37,292 nt of DNA from assembly GCA_937998345.1 (NCBI GenBank), contig CALLDH010000211.1, forward strand, positions 1-37,292. The letters are read 5' to 3'. The translations under genes were made by a program, and so were the position numbers. Under the pieces are notes generated by a model, which saw only the letters and a program-made list of their open reading frames with translations, was not told where the DNA came from and ran no database searches. The stretch is from an uncultured bacterium. Lineage in GTDB: Bacteria; Myxococcota_A; Polyangia; Polyangiales; Houyiibacteriaceae. Below are positions 14,579 to 21,814 of this stretch, piece after piece. Positions within the stretch are counted from its first letter, which is position 1, and every line of letters starts with the position of its first letter.

Positions 14579-15954
14579 AGCGGCTGGCGGGTCCCTGCTT
14601 TCAGCATCATCCGTTGCATCTGGTTGAAGTCAGCGACGGCGTTGGGGTTGTCTCGCGAGAACGGATATGGAGCTCCGATCGAGTGGGCGGCAACTAGCCC
14701 CGACATGAACGACAGGTCGTGGCCTCCCTCGGGAGTCGTGAAGGTGCCACAGTAATGGATACCGTCTTTCCCCTGCAGGAAGCGCATCATCGACATGATG
14801 AGGAGGTTCCGTAGCGACATCGTGTGCGTCGGATGGGGTAGCTCGATGCGTTTCTGAACCTGGCCGATCGCCTTCTTCGAATTGAAGGTTACCAGCATCG
14901 GTACGCCTTTGTCCTTGAGGCTCGGGTTCTGCGCCGAGATCACGAAGGTGCACTCGAGCGCACCCACCTCATCGATCTCGGAGTACGTGTTGAAGTCCGA
15001 AAGAATTCGCTGGCGATGCTTCTCCGGAAGGATGCTGGTGTCGGAGTGCACCACGAATCTCGCGAACGTCGGATCGACATCGTCGACATACTGCGCCTTG
15101 CTGAAGAGGAGCCTCTGCAACCAGGTCGGAGAGTCGAGCGCGTTCAGCACCGAGGTGGCGTCGCAGGCAAAAACGACCTTGTCCGCTTCGTACATCCGTC
15201 CGTGTGCGTCTCCAATCACGAAGCGCCCGTTGCGACGTTTGACGCTCGTGATCTCGTGGCCCGTGTGCACCTTGTCTGCGAATTGCGCGGTCATCCGATC
15301 GAATACCTGACGCGGCGGCCCTTGCCAGGTGCCCATCTGGGTGGGCTCCTCGAGCGGCACGATGCTTTCGAGCAACGGTAGGATCACCGCAGGGACGCCG
15401 CGCATCGAGGTCGTGATGAAGCTGGCGCAATGAATGGGAACGAAGATCGTGTCCCAGAAGGCGTTCGAGATCCCGAACAGCCTCGCCAGCCAGTAGAGCG
15501 GAATGAGATTCATCGGATTGAAATACGAAAAGTGGTACATCGAGTCGTGCTTGTTCTTCGGCAAGAAGATCGCGTTCACCTTGGTGACGAAGGCAACCAG
15601 CTTCTTCCAGCGCCTGAACTCGCGGGCGAAGCGCTTTTGTACCGCTGTCTGACCATCTTGGCAGAAGTGCCCCTCCGGGGTCTGCACGAAGTACGAGATT
15701 GGCAGCGGCTCGATTCCGACGCCGAGCTCGCCCAGTAGCAACTCGTAGTTGTGGTAATACATCTGCGGCCAAGCAACGACGAGCAGGGGGGACTCCGCGT
15801 GGCCGCCCTCGACGGTCCAGCGAAATGTCTTTGCGTTTCCGCCGAGAGCTGGGCCCCTCTCGAAAAGCTCGACTTCGTAACCAGCGCGGTGAAGTGACCA
15901 AGCCGCTCCGACGCCTGCAATGCCACCTCCGATGACGCCTACCTTCTCAGTCAT
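14575..15954 (-). CDS. FAD-dependent oxidoreductase (amine oxidase / phytoene-desaturase-like fold)
   Basis: The protein has 459 residues. The ATG at 15954 has GGGGG six bases upstream and places the dinucleotide motif GVIGGGIAGVGAAW right at the N-terminus; the long upstream extension was rejected. The E-L-F-E-R-G-P-A-L-G-G-N-A segment and the C-terminal FAD motif (HYCGTFTTPEGGHDLSFMSG) are typical of NAD(P)/FAD flavoproteins of the amine-oxidase superfamily, including one linked to cyclopropane fatty-acid loci. It is the last gene of the CYP51 operon. The reaction is unknown; a sterol desaturase, reductase or dehydrogenase step would fit the neighbours. No signal peptide is visible. Confidence 0.8.
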   Translation of the reverse strand: MTEKVGVIGGGIAGVGAAWSLHRAGYEVELFERGPALGGNAKTFRWTVEGGHAESPLLVVAWPQMYYHNYELLLGELGVGIEPLPISYFVQTPEGHFCQDGQTAVQKRFAREFRRWKKLVAFVTKVNAIFLPKNKHDSMYHFSYFNPMNLIPLYWLARLFGISNAFWDTIFVPIHCASFITTSMRGVPAVILPLLESIVPLEEPTQMGTWQGPPRQVFDRMTAQFADKVHTGHEITSVKRRNGRFVIGDAHGRMYEADKVVFACDATSVLNALDSPTWLQRLLFSKAQYVDDVDPTFARFVVHSDTSILPEKHRQRILSDFNTYSEIDEVGALECTFVISAQNPSLKDKGVPMLVTFNSKKAIGQVQKRIELPHPTHTMSLRNLLIMSMMRFLQGKDGIHYCGTFTTPEGGHDLSFMSGLVAAHSIGAPYPFSRDNPNAVADFNQMQRMMLKAGTRQPL

Positions 15955-15977
15955 GCATATCCCCCGGGAGCCGTTCG

Positions 15978-17222
15978 CTAAGAGTGCTTCGGCACCAAAT
16001 CGACAATCGGTCCATGCCGCAGTGTGTGGCAGACACCCTTGTAAATGCCGAGCGACTCGTAGACCGCCGCGGTCATCATCACCGTTCGTGTCTGCCCGAC
16101 GATCGACATCGGGAAACCACTGTGCACGAGGCCGAACGAAAGCTTCAGCTCGGGGTTGGCCCATCCTCCAGCGCCGCCCAAACCGAAATGCCCGAAGGCT
16201 TCGGGAACATCCATCAAGAATGCGTCGCTACGGTGGTATCCGAGCTTCCAGTGAAGCGGATAGAACGTGACTTTGTCCGCGCGCTTCGTCTGAACTTCAG
16301 CCGATTTCCGGACGTTCTCTTCCGAAACCAAACGCACGCCGTCGAGCTCACCGCCCATGGAAAGGGCGGCATACATCTTCGCGAGCGAACGTGCCGTCGC
16401 GACCCCGTTCATCGCAGGCAGGCACGCCTTCCAGAACGCGGGGTGTGAGTAGAGCTCCTTGGCGTGACCAAGCGTGAGGCCGCGGCTCCAGAGGTCCCGC
16501 ATCTGCTTCGGTCGAACCCAAAAGGGGACGCGGTAGTCGGTGGACAGTGGCTTGGCGCCATCTCGCTGGAGCTCGGGCAGCCCTTTGAAATCGGGGATGC
16601 GGTGCATCTGCGTGTCGGCGTTACCGATGTACAAGCCGTCGAGCTTCAGGGGCTCGACGATTCGCTGTTCGACGAACTCGGGGACCGTCAAGCCCGATAC
16701 GCGGTGAATCAGCTCCCCGACTAGCCAGCCAAACGTGACGGCCTGGTAGGCGTTGGCGGTGCCTGGATGGAAGTCCGGCTCCGTCTTGGCGATACGGGAC
16801 ACGATCAGATCCCAGTCGAGGATGTCGGTGAGCTTGTCCACGAGGTGCGCGACCTTGTGGAGGCCCGCCTGATGAGAGAGCAACTGTCGAACTGTGATCT
16901 GCTCTTTGCCGTTGCAGCCGAACTCGGGCCAGTAGTCGGCAACGTGCGCCTCGTAGTCGATCAGGCCATCGGTCGCGAGCATATGGATTGCGGTCGCAGC
17001 GATCCCCTTGGTGCCCGAGTAACAAATGGACATGGTGTCTTGCTGCCAGGGCGTGCCGTCTTTGCGAGCCGGGCCGGCCCAAATGTCGACGACGGGTTTG
17101 CCTTCCAAGAACACCGCCGCAGCCGCACCACCGCCGTAGTAGTTGATTTGCTTGAGCAGTTGCTCTGCAACCGGTTCGAAGCGCGGCTGGTACACGCCCT
17201 TGATTTCGATCTTGTCAGACAT
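15978..17222 (-). CDS. Serine hydrolase of the class C beta-lactamase / EstB esterase family
   Basis: The protein has 414 residues. The S69-G-T-K72 tetrad is the nucleophile motif of this family, with a downstream Tyr (NAYQAV, about 159) in the second motif and GLGGAGG near residue 365 in place of the KTG box. No signal peptide is seen, so it is probably cytoplasmic, unlike true beta-lactamases. Family members are esterases, transesterases (LovD) and peptidases. It lies between the cycloisomerase-like and FAD genes with short gaps (about 30 and 23 bases). Steryl-ester hydrolysis or acyl transfer to a sterol is a reasonable idea from context only. Confidence 0.85.
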   Translation of the reverse strand: MSDKIEIKGVYQPRFEPVAEQLLKQINYYGGGAAAAVFLEGKPVVDIWAGPARKDGTPWQQDTMSICYSGTKGIAATAIHMLATDGLIDYEAHVADYWPEFGCNGKEQITVRQLLSHQAGLHKVAHLVDKLTDILDWDLIVSRIAKTEPDFHPGTANAYQAVTFGWLVGELIHRVSGLTVPEFVEQRIVEPLKLDGLYIGNADTQMHRIPDFKGLPELQRDGAKPLSTDYRVPFWVRPKQMRDLWSRGLTLGHAKELYSHPAFWKACLPAMNGVATARSLAKMYAALSMGGELDGVRLVSEENVRKSAEVQTKRADKVTFYPLHWKLGYHRSDAFLMDVPEAFGHFGLGGAGGWANPELKLSFGLVHSGFPMSIVGQTRTVMMTAAVYESLGIYKGVCHTLRHGPIVDLVPKHS

Positions 17223-17253
17223 TACCTGGACGGTGCGTAGCGCAGTAATCGCG

Positions 17254-18066
17254 TCATGTCAGGGGCCCGAAGATCGCCGCTGCGAAATCCAACAGGAACA
17301 TCATGATCATGCTCGCGGTGCACGCTGCGGCCGCCGTGATCGGCAAGCTCCAATTCGCGTCGCGCTCTTCGTCGAGACGATAGAAGATCGGGAAGCTCGC
17401 GACGAAGTAGAGCGAGTAGAAGAGCGAACCGTAGGTGAGCATGCGCTCCATGTCCCTGTAGTAGAACTGGCTCTCGATCCAGGGGTTCGCCATCGCCTTG
17501 GTTTCCATCCAGGCCCAGAAGTACGCGACGATCAGCACCAGAACTGGCCAGAGCATTCTGCCAATCGGAATTCGGGAGGTGCGGATTCGCCGGAGCACGA
17601 TGACCGCGGTCGTATGATAGGTGACGAAGTAGGCCTGCGTGAGCAGGTACATGATGAGTGGGACACGCTGCTCCCCCGACCCGACCAGCGTCGAGTCGAG
17701 ATTCAGCTCGATCATCGGGTAGTCGTAGACCATCCCGAGAATGTCGAAGAAGTACTCGCTGCCAAAGTAGTTCGCGGCGAAGTTGAAGATCGCGATGTAG
17801 AGGTTCGCTTTGAACCAGTACGTTTGATACCAGCGGCGGCCGATGGCCCTCTCATCGCGGATCTGGGTGGGGACCAACACCAATGGAAGTGCCGCGGCCA
17901 ACCCGATCGCCAGGAACCCCCACTCGCCTATCCGAGCGGCGACACCGAGCCCCATGACGAGCCCCATCATTGTCATCCAGACCGGCGAGTAGGCGAGAAA
18001 GAACTTCTCGCCCCACGCTTTGCTCGGGTTCTCGGAGAACCAGCGCGGAGTGCGGTCGGTCGGCAT
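17254..18066 (-). CDS. Cycloeucalenol cycloisomerase-like membrane protein (plant CPI1 type)
   Basis: From the ATG at 18066 the protein has 270 residues (plant CPI1 is about 280) and many TM helices. Several plant CPI1 motifs are recognisable in order: ENPSKAWGEKFFL (12-24), YWFKANLY (83-90), NYF (99-101), FVTYH (147-151), LRRIR (158-162), METKAMAN (187-194), and FYSLYFVASFPIFYRLDE (216-233). In plants CPI1 opens the 9,19-cyclopropane ring of cycloeucalenol to give obtusifoliol, the substrate of CYP51. Here it lies two genes downstream of CYP51 in the same operon, which supports the same role. The ORF could extend to 18165, but that part overlaps the preceding small gene. The alignment is from memory, not computed. 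Confidence 0.85.
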   Translation of the reverse strand: MPTDRTPRWFSENPSKAWGEKFFLAYSPVWMTMMGLVMGLGVAARIGEWGFLAIGLAAALPLVLVPTQIRDERAIGRRWYQTYWFKANLYIAIFNFAANYFGSEYFFDILGMVYDYPMIELNLDSTLVGSGEQRVPLIMYLLTQAYFVTYHTTAVIVLRRIRTSRIPIGRMLWPVLVLIVAYFWAWMETKAMANPWIESQFYYRDMERMLTYGSLFYSLYFVASFPIFYRLDEERDANWSLPITAAAACTASMIMMFLLDFAAAIFGPLT

Positions 18067-18071
18067 TGTGC

Positions 18072-18296
18072 TCAGCCAAAGAGAGCAATACGGATCATCG
18101 CTCGTAGGTTCCTGAGCTTCTCGAGCCCGCGGGCCCAGAACTCTTCTTTCGGACCGACGTTCCAACGGTACACGGCGTCATCGGTGTAGTGCGCCCCGAG
18201 GTACGTGCTCCAATCACCTTCCCGCTCAGCATTACGGTTGGCTTCGAGCCCCCGCTCCATCATTTCTTCGAGCTCTTCACGCGGAAAGGCGGGCAT
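18072..18296 (-). CDS. Short NTF2/SnoaL-like protein, apparently C-terminally truncated
   Basis: The ORF has 74 residues with a strong ribosome site (GAGGAG about six bases before ATG 18296). It overlaps the end of CYP51 by 20 bases and ends five bases before the cycloisomerase start. The segment YTDDAVYRWNVGPKEEF resembles the first half of SnoaL-like NTF2-fold proteins, in which about 80-100 more residues normally follow. The end (RAMIRIALFG) departs from the family, so this looks like a remnant cut short where the CPI-like gene begins, or a very small stand-alone protein. Some NTF2-fold proteins are steroid isomerases, but the catalytic half is missing here. Confidence 0.55.
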   Translation of the reverse strand: MPAFPREELEEMMERGLEANRNAEREGDWSTYLGAHYTDDAVYRWNVGPKEEFWARGLEKLRNLRAMIRIALFG

Positions 18297-19674
18297 CGGT
18301 TGCTCCTCGTCGGCGGTAGCGAATACGAATAGGCGGCTTTGGTCCTAGAACCAAGCCCTGGAAGTCCGTCTCGACGGGGTCACCGGCCAACTCGAAGTCG
18401 TAGCGATTGAGAAGGACGGCCATGATCGTCTTGATCTGTAAGATCGCGAACGCATTGCCCATGCACTTGTGTCGCCCTCCGCCGAAAGCGATGTAGGCGA
18501 ACGGGCGCTTGTCTTCTTCGCGGCGCGGGCCGTAGCGGTCCGGGTCGAACTCGAGCGGGTTCTCGAAGACGTCCGGGTCGCGATGCGCGACCATCGGCGA
18601 AACCGCCACCCAGTCGCCCTTCTTGACCTGGTATCCGAGAATTTCGCAGTCTTCGAGGGCCGCCCGGAGCAGGATGAACAGCGGTGGGTGGATGCGTAGC
18701 GCCTCTTTCACAGCGCCCTCGGTCTTCTCGAGGTCGCGCAGGGACTCAAACGAGTAGTCCTCCGCGTCGGCGTAGCGCGCGCGGATCTCGTTGCGAACTT
18801 CCCCGAGAAATCGCGGGTGTTGCAGTAGCTCGATCAAGGTCCACGCGGTCGTGACGGAGCTGGTGTGATGCCCGGCAAACATTGCCGCTACCAGCATCCC
18901 GCTGATCTCGTGGTCGCTGAGCTTGCTGCCGTCGGAGTACTCAGCGTCCATGAGCGTCTGAAGGAAATCTTCGCCGTGGTACCCGGACCGCTTTCGCTTC
19001 TCGACGATCTCCGCAACCATGTCACCGAGACGCGCGCGCGCCCTATCCCGCCGACGAAACGCCGGAATCGGCAGGTACGGATGAATGTAGCCCCAGGCGA
19101 CGATCCCGCGCTCCAGGTCGTAGTAAACCTTGGAGAACTCCTCGTTCATCTCGTTGCGAAACTCTCTGCCGAGCAAGCAGCTGCTCGAAGTGTAGTTCGT
19201 GAGCATCCCGAAGAACTCGCCCGCCTCGATTTCTCCCTCGTCGCCCCAATCTGCGATCGTTTCCTGCGTCTCCCGCGCGACGATCTCCGTGTACGTCCGC
19301 ATGCGGTTGTTGCGAAGCGCCGGGTAGAGCATGTGCATTTGCTCTGCCATCTTTGCGGGCTCGGCGCCGTACGCGACGCCCTCGCCGAACACGGGAACCA
19401 TCATCTTGTACGCCGCGTTGGGGCTGAGCACTTCATCAGGTTGCCGAAACAAGGCCTCATGCGCCTCGGGGCCCGTAAAGAGAATCATGTCCTTGCCGAA
19501 CAGCTTGAACCGCCCGACGCGACCGCACTCGTCGTATGTCTTCTGGAGCAAGCCAATCGTGTCCTTCACGAATGCCATCGTGTGACCGATCAAGGGAAGC
19601 CCACCCTTGAGCTTGGGAGGCCTTTCGAGGCTACGCGTAGCGAGAGGGGTTGCGGTGGTTTGTGCTGGTGCCAT
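18277..19674 (-). CDS. cyp51: Cytochrome P450 CYP51, sterol 14-alpha-demethylase
   Basis: From the ATG at 19674 (a TTG two codons earlier is also in frame) the protein has 465 residues. CYP51 signatures are clear: the B'-helix segment YKMMVPVFGEGVAY (from Tyr89), the I-helix FAGHHTSS (266-273), the E-x-x-R EALR (324-327) followed by HPPL, and the haem loop FGGGRHKCMG with Cys404. The enzyme removes the 14-alpha methyl of sterols in three O2-dependent steps. No N-terminal membrane helix is evident. The B' and I helices look closer to trypanosomatid CYP51 than expected, and the position that sets C-4 methyl preference is Met91. A [3Fe-4S]-type ferredoxin gene is divergent from it; the CPI-like gene is downstream. 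Confidence 0.93.
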   Translation of the reverse strand: MAPAQTTATPLATRSLERPPKLKGGLPLIGHTMAFVKDTIGLLQKTYDECGRVGRFKLFGKDMILFTGPEAHEALFRQPDEVLSPNAAYKMMVPVFGEGVAYGAEPAKMAEQMHMLYPALRNNRMRTYTEIVARETQETIADWGDEGEIEAGEFFGMLTNYTSSSCLLGREFRNEMNEEFSKVYYDLERGIVAWGYIHPYLPIPAFRRRDRARARLGDMVAEIVEKRKRSGYHGEDFLQTLMDAEYSDGSKLSDHEISGMLVAAMFAGHHTSSVTTAWTLIELLQHPRFLGEVRNEIRARYADAEDYSFESLRDLEKTEGAVKEALRIHPPLFILLRAALEDCEILGYQVKKGDWVAVSPMVAHRDPDVFENPLEFDPDRYGPRREEDKRPFAYIAFGGGRHKCMGNAFAILQIKTIMAVLLNRYDFELAGDPVETDFQGLVLGPKPPIRIRYRRRGATDARLSA

Positions 19675-19721
19675 CGTCAACTTTCGTATATCAGGCTTTC
19701 GTCGATCTCTAACCAGGGAAA

Positions 19722-19919
19722 ATGCCGATGAGAATCAAAGTGGATTTCGATCTCTGCCAGGGACACGCCAACTGCATGGGGGAGGTGCCCGAGGTCTTCC
19801 AGGTGGACGACAAAGGGTTCCTCAACATCCTGCAGGAAGAACCGCCAGAAGAACTTCGCGAGCAGGTCGAGCTCGCCGTGAAGTACTGCCCGACCAACGC
19901 GATTACTCTCGAAGATTAA
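19722..19919 (+). CDS. P450-type [3Fe-4S] ferredoxin
   Basis: The protein has 65 residues with C12-x2-H15-x2-C18 (CQGHANC) and Cys56-Pro (KYCPTNAI). This is the three-cysteine pattern of small ferredoxins that serve bacterial P450s, as beside CYP51 in mycobacteria. It is very acidic, as expected for docking to a reductase and P450. It starts about 47 bases from the CYP51 start on the opposite strand, so one short region must hold both promoters. GGGA lies before the ATG at 19722; the ATG at 19728 is nearly as good. Its TAA stop lies in the second copy of the palindromic repeat. Confidence 0.92.
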   Translation: MPMRIKVDFDLCQGHANCMGEVPEVFQVDDKGFLNILQEEPPEELREQVELAVKYCPTNAITLED

Positions 19920-19960
19920 CCCTTCGAAAAAGGGGACTGTCCCCTTTTTTGAGGGGTTAA
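19916..19960. repeat. Palindromic intergenic repeat, copy 2 (stop-carrying bidirectional terminator)
   Basis: The core AAAAAGGGGAC / GTCCCCTTTTT (19927-19949) matches copy 1 except for the central base. In this copy the symmetry continues outward with few mismatches to TTAACCC on the left and GGGTTAA on the right. The left end supplies the TAA of the ferredoxin gene and the right end the TAA of the convergent CPBP gene. It is a near-complete palindrome of about 44 bases with stem and T-runs on both strands. Confidence 0.82.
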
Positions 19961-20760
19961 CGGGAGCGGCAGGGGCCTTCGCCGGGGGGCGGACATTGGG
20001 CAACCGCGAGCCAATCCATCGTGAGGGCCACGCCGACGTGGATGAGGACGCCTCCCCAGATCGACCGGGTGCGCATCGCTAGCGTCCCAAGCGCAATGCC
20101 TGCCAGGATTGCGCCGAGGGTTTCGGGGAGAGGCTTTGGGTAATGGATCATGCAGTAGGGCACGACCATCACGAAGATCGCGCCATAGCCGAACTTGTGG
20201 CGGAGGCCTTGAAGCATGTAGCCGCGGAAGAAGAACTCCAGAGCGAGGAACTGCGCGGCGTACAACACTTGCCACCGGAGGAAGTGACCGAGCGATTGGT
20301 TGGCGTACTTGTAGAACGGGTACGTTCCCAGAAACTGATCTTGCGTCGACACGAACACTACGAAAGGCAAGACCAGGAGATAGAGCCCGATGTAGATCCA
20401 GAGATGCCGTCCGAAGCCTCGAAACGAAATGTAGTAATCGCGAATGCGCTCTCCGGGCATCAACACGATGGTCAGCATGGGAATCACCACGTAGGTCACT
20501 ATGCGAAAGCCCGACCACCAGGCCCTCGCCATCAGGTCCCACTCGTCGCGGCTGTAGACTTTCGAGTCATACGGGACGAGCTCGGAGAAGGTCGCGTTGC
20601 CGCCGAAGTATCGGGACAAGGTGAGCGTAACGGCAGTCGTGACGAGGATGACGATCGGCCGGAAGTCCAGCTCCTCGGCACCCGCGGTGTCCGCTTGCGA
20701 GTCGGCATCTCGCCACGAATCGAGCAAAACTCGGCGGAAAAACAGCTTGATTCTCGTCAT
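19957..20760 (-). CDS. CPBP-family intramembrane metalloprotease-like protein
   Basis: The protein has 267 residues with about seven TM helices. The LEFFFRG segment matches the CPBP (Abi/CAAX protease) motif 1, although only one Glu is present instead of E-E. A following [10 protein letters not shown] helix and the C-terminal [14 protein letters not shown] helix supply the His residues of the later motifs. CPBP proteins cleave in the membrane, act in CAAX processing or protect against self-made bacteriocins. The missing second Glu may mean altered activity. It converges on the ferredoxin and is divergent from gspC. Confidence 0.75.
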   Translation of the reverse strand: MTRIKLFFRRVLLDSWRDADSQADTAGAEELDFRPIVILVTTAVTLTLSRYFGGNATFSELVPYDSKVYSRDEWDLMARAWWSGFRIVTYVVIPMLTIVLMPGERIRDYYISFRGFGRHLWIYIGLYLLVLPFVVFVSTQDQFLGTYPFYKYANQSLGHFLRWQVLYAAQFLALEFFFRGYMLQGLRHKFGYGAIFVMVVPYCMIHYPKPLPETLGAILAGIALGTLAMRTRSIWGGVLIHVGVALTMDWLAVAQCPPPGEGPCRSR

Positions 20761-20818
20761 TGGGGCGCGGGACTATAACCGATTGACCAGGCCGATTGTA
20801 GGCTAAGCTTTGAAGTTC

Positions 20819-21796
20819 ATGGCGTTGGCCGCAAACAACCGATTCAGGAACGTGCTCTTGCTGACGACGCTCGCGGTGTGTGCGTTCTTTGTCGCTCAGG
20901 GCGCGACGGCCCTTTTTGCTGCCAAGGTCCTGAACGCCGAAGCGGATGCAACTCCGCCTCCAGCGAGGAGAGCCATCGCGACCGCAGCGGTTCAGCGTAA
21001 ACGGGATCCCGGCATCATCTTGAAGCGAAACATCTTCGACTCCGCCCTGGGCGACCTGTCCGAGGCGCCGATCGAGAACCCCGAGCTGCCTTTGGAGGAC
21101 CTTCCCGCGGGAGACGTTGAAACGCCGTGCAAGGGAGCCATGCGACTCATTGGTACGGTCGTGCTTCCCGGCGATCTCGAGGGCTCGCTCGCCGCGATCG
21201 TCGGTGCGGACAAGAAAGCGGGGCTCCACCGGGGCGGTACGGACGTCGAGGGCTCGAGGATCCGAGCAATTCATTCCGACGCTGTGGTTCTTCAGAGCAC
21301 GAGCGGCCTTTGTCGGCTAGCGATGTTTGAAGTCGAGGGTGCCGCTGCCAAGCCCAGGCTGACACCCGCGGCCGAGAAGAAGAAGAAGAAGAAGCCTCCC
21401 AAATCGGGCCCGCTCGCGGACCGAAACGCTGGTCTGACCGAAGAAGAGATGGCCGAGGGCATCGAGAAGGTGAACGACACCAACTACAACCTCTCTCGTT
21501 CGATGCTCAACAAGGTGCTCGACAATGCGGGCAAGATCATCGGCATCGCTGCGGTCGCACCCAAGATGGAAGATGGCCAGTCGGTCGGCATGGAGATCAG
21601 GGGGATTCGGCCAGGCACCCTATTGACCAAGCTCGGAATCCAGAACGGCGATATCCTCGAAAGCGTCAACGGCCAGTCCTTGAGCAGCCCAGACGCAGCA
21701 CTGGGCGCGTACACGACCTTGAGAACGGCTGACAAGTTCACCTTGTCGATCCGCCGAGACGGTCAATCGATGATGGTCAACTACAGCTTGCAGTGA
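20819..21796 (+). CDS. gspC: Type II secretion system protein GspC-like (PDZ-containing)
   Basis: From the ATG at 20819 the protein has 325 residues (an in-frame TTG at 20810 is possible). It has an N-terminal TM helix, an ILKRNIFDS motif that opens the GspC homology region, and a Lys-rich linker (about eight Lys near residue 190). It ends in a PDZ-like domain with IRPGTLLTKLGIQNGDIL and VNGQSL. GspC links the inner-membrane platform to the secretin GspD. No other gsp gene lies in the window, which is unusual because gspC often precedes gspD. It could serve a secretion system encoded elsewhere or be a GspC/PDZ paralogue. Confidence 0.8.
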   Translation: MALAANNRFRNVLLLTTLAVCAFFVAQGATALFAAKVLNAEADATPPPARRAIATAAVQRKRDPGIILKRNIFDSALGDLSEAPIENPELPLEDLPAGDVETPCKGAMRLIGTVVLPGDLEGSLAAIVGADKKAGLHRGGTDVEGSRIRAIHSDAVVLQSTSGLCRLAMFEVEGAAAKPRLTPAAEKKKKKKPPKSGPLADRNAGLTEEEMAEGIEKVNDTNYNLSRSMLNKVLDNAGKIIGIAAVAPKMEDGQSVGMEIRGIRPGTLLTKLGIQNGDILESVNGQSLSSPDAALGAYTTLRTADKFTLSIRRDGQSMMVNYSLQ

Positions 21797-21814
21797 GCCA
21801 TCCCGGGGTGCGAC

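Noticed and set aside
15955-16164. N-terminal extension of the FAD oxidoreductase frame
   Set aside because: The extra 70 residues precede the dinucleotide-binding motif, overlap the serine hydrolase gene in another frame, and lack a ribosome site, whereas ATG 15954 has one.
15978-17222. Antibiotic-resistance beta-lactamase
   Set aside because: There is no signal peptide, the KTG box is replaced by a glycine-rich loop, and the operon context is sterol metabolism; EstB/LovD-type esterase is the better reading.
18067-18165. N-terminal extension of the cycloisomerase-like frame
   Set aside because: It overlaps the NTF2-like ORF in another frame and adds Arg-rich residues absent from CPI1; ATG 18066 gives the expected length.
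21361-21410. Frameshift suspected in the gspC AAG-repeat (Lys run)
   Set aside because: The frame stays open on both sides and the PDZ domain follows in phase, so the repeat encodes a true linker and does not break the gene.
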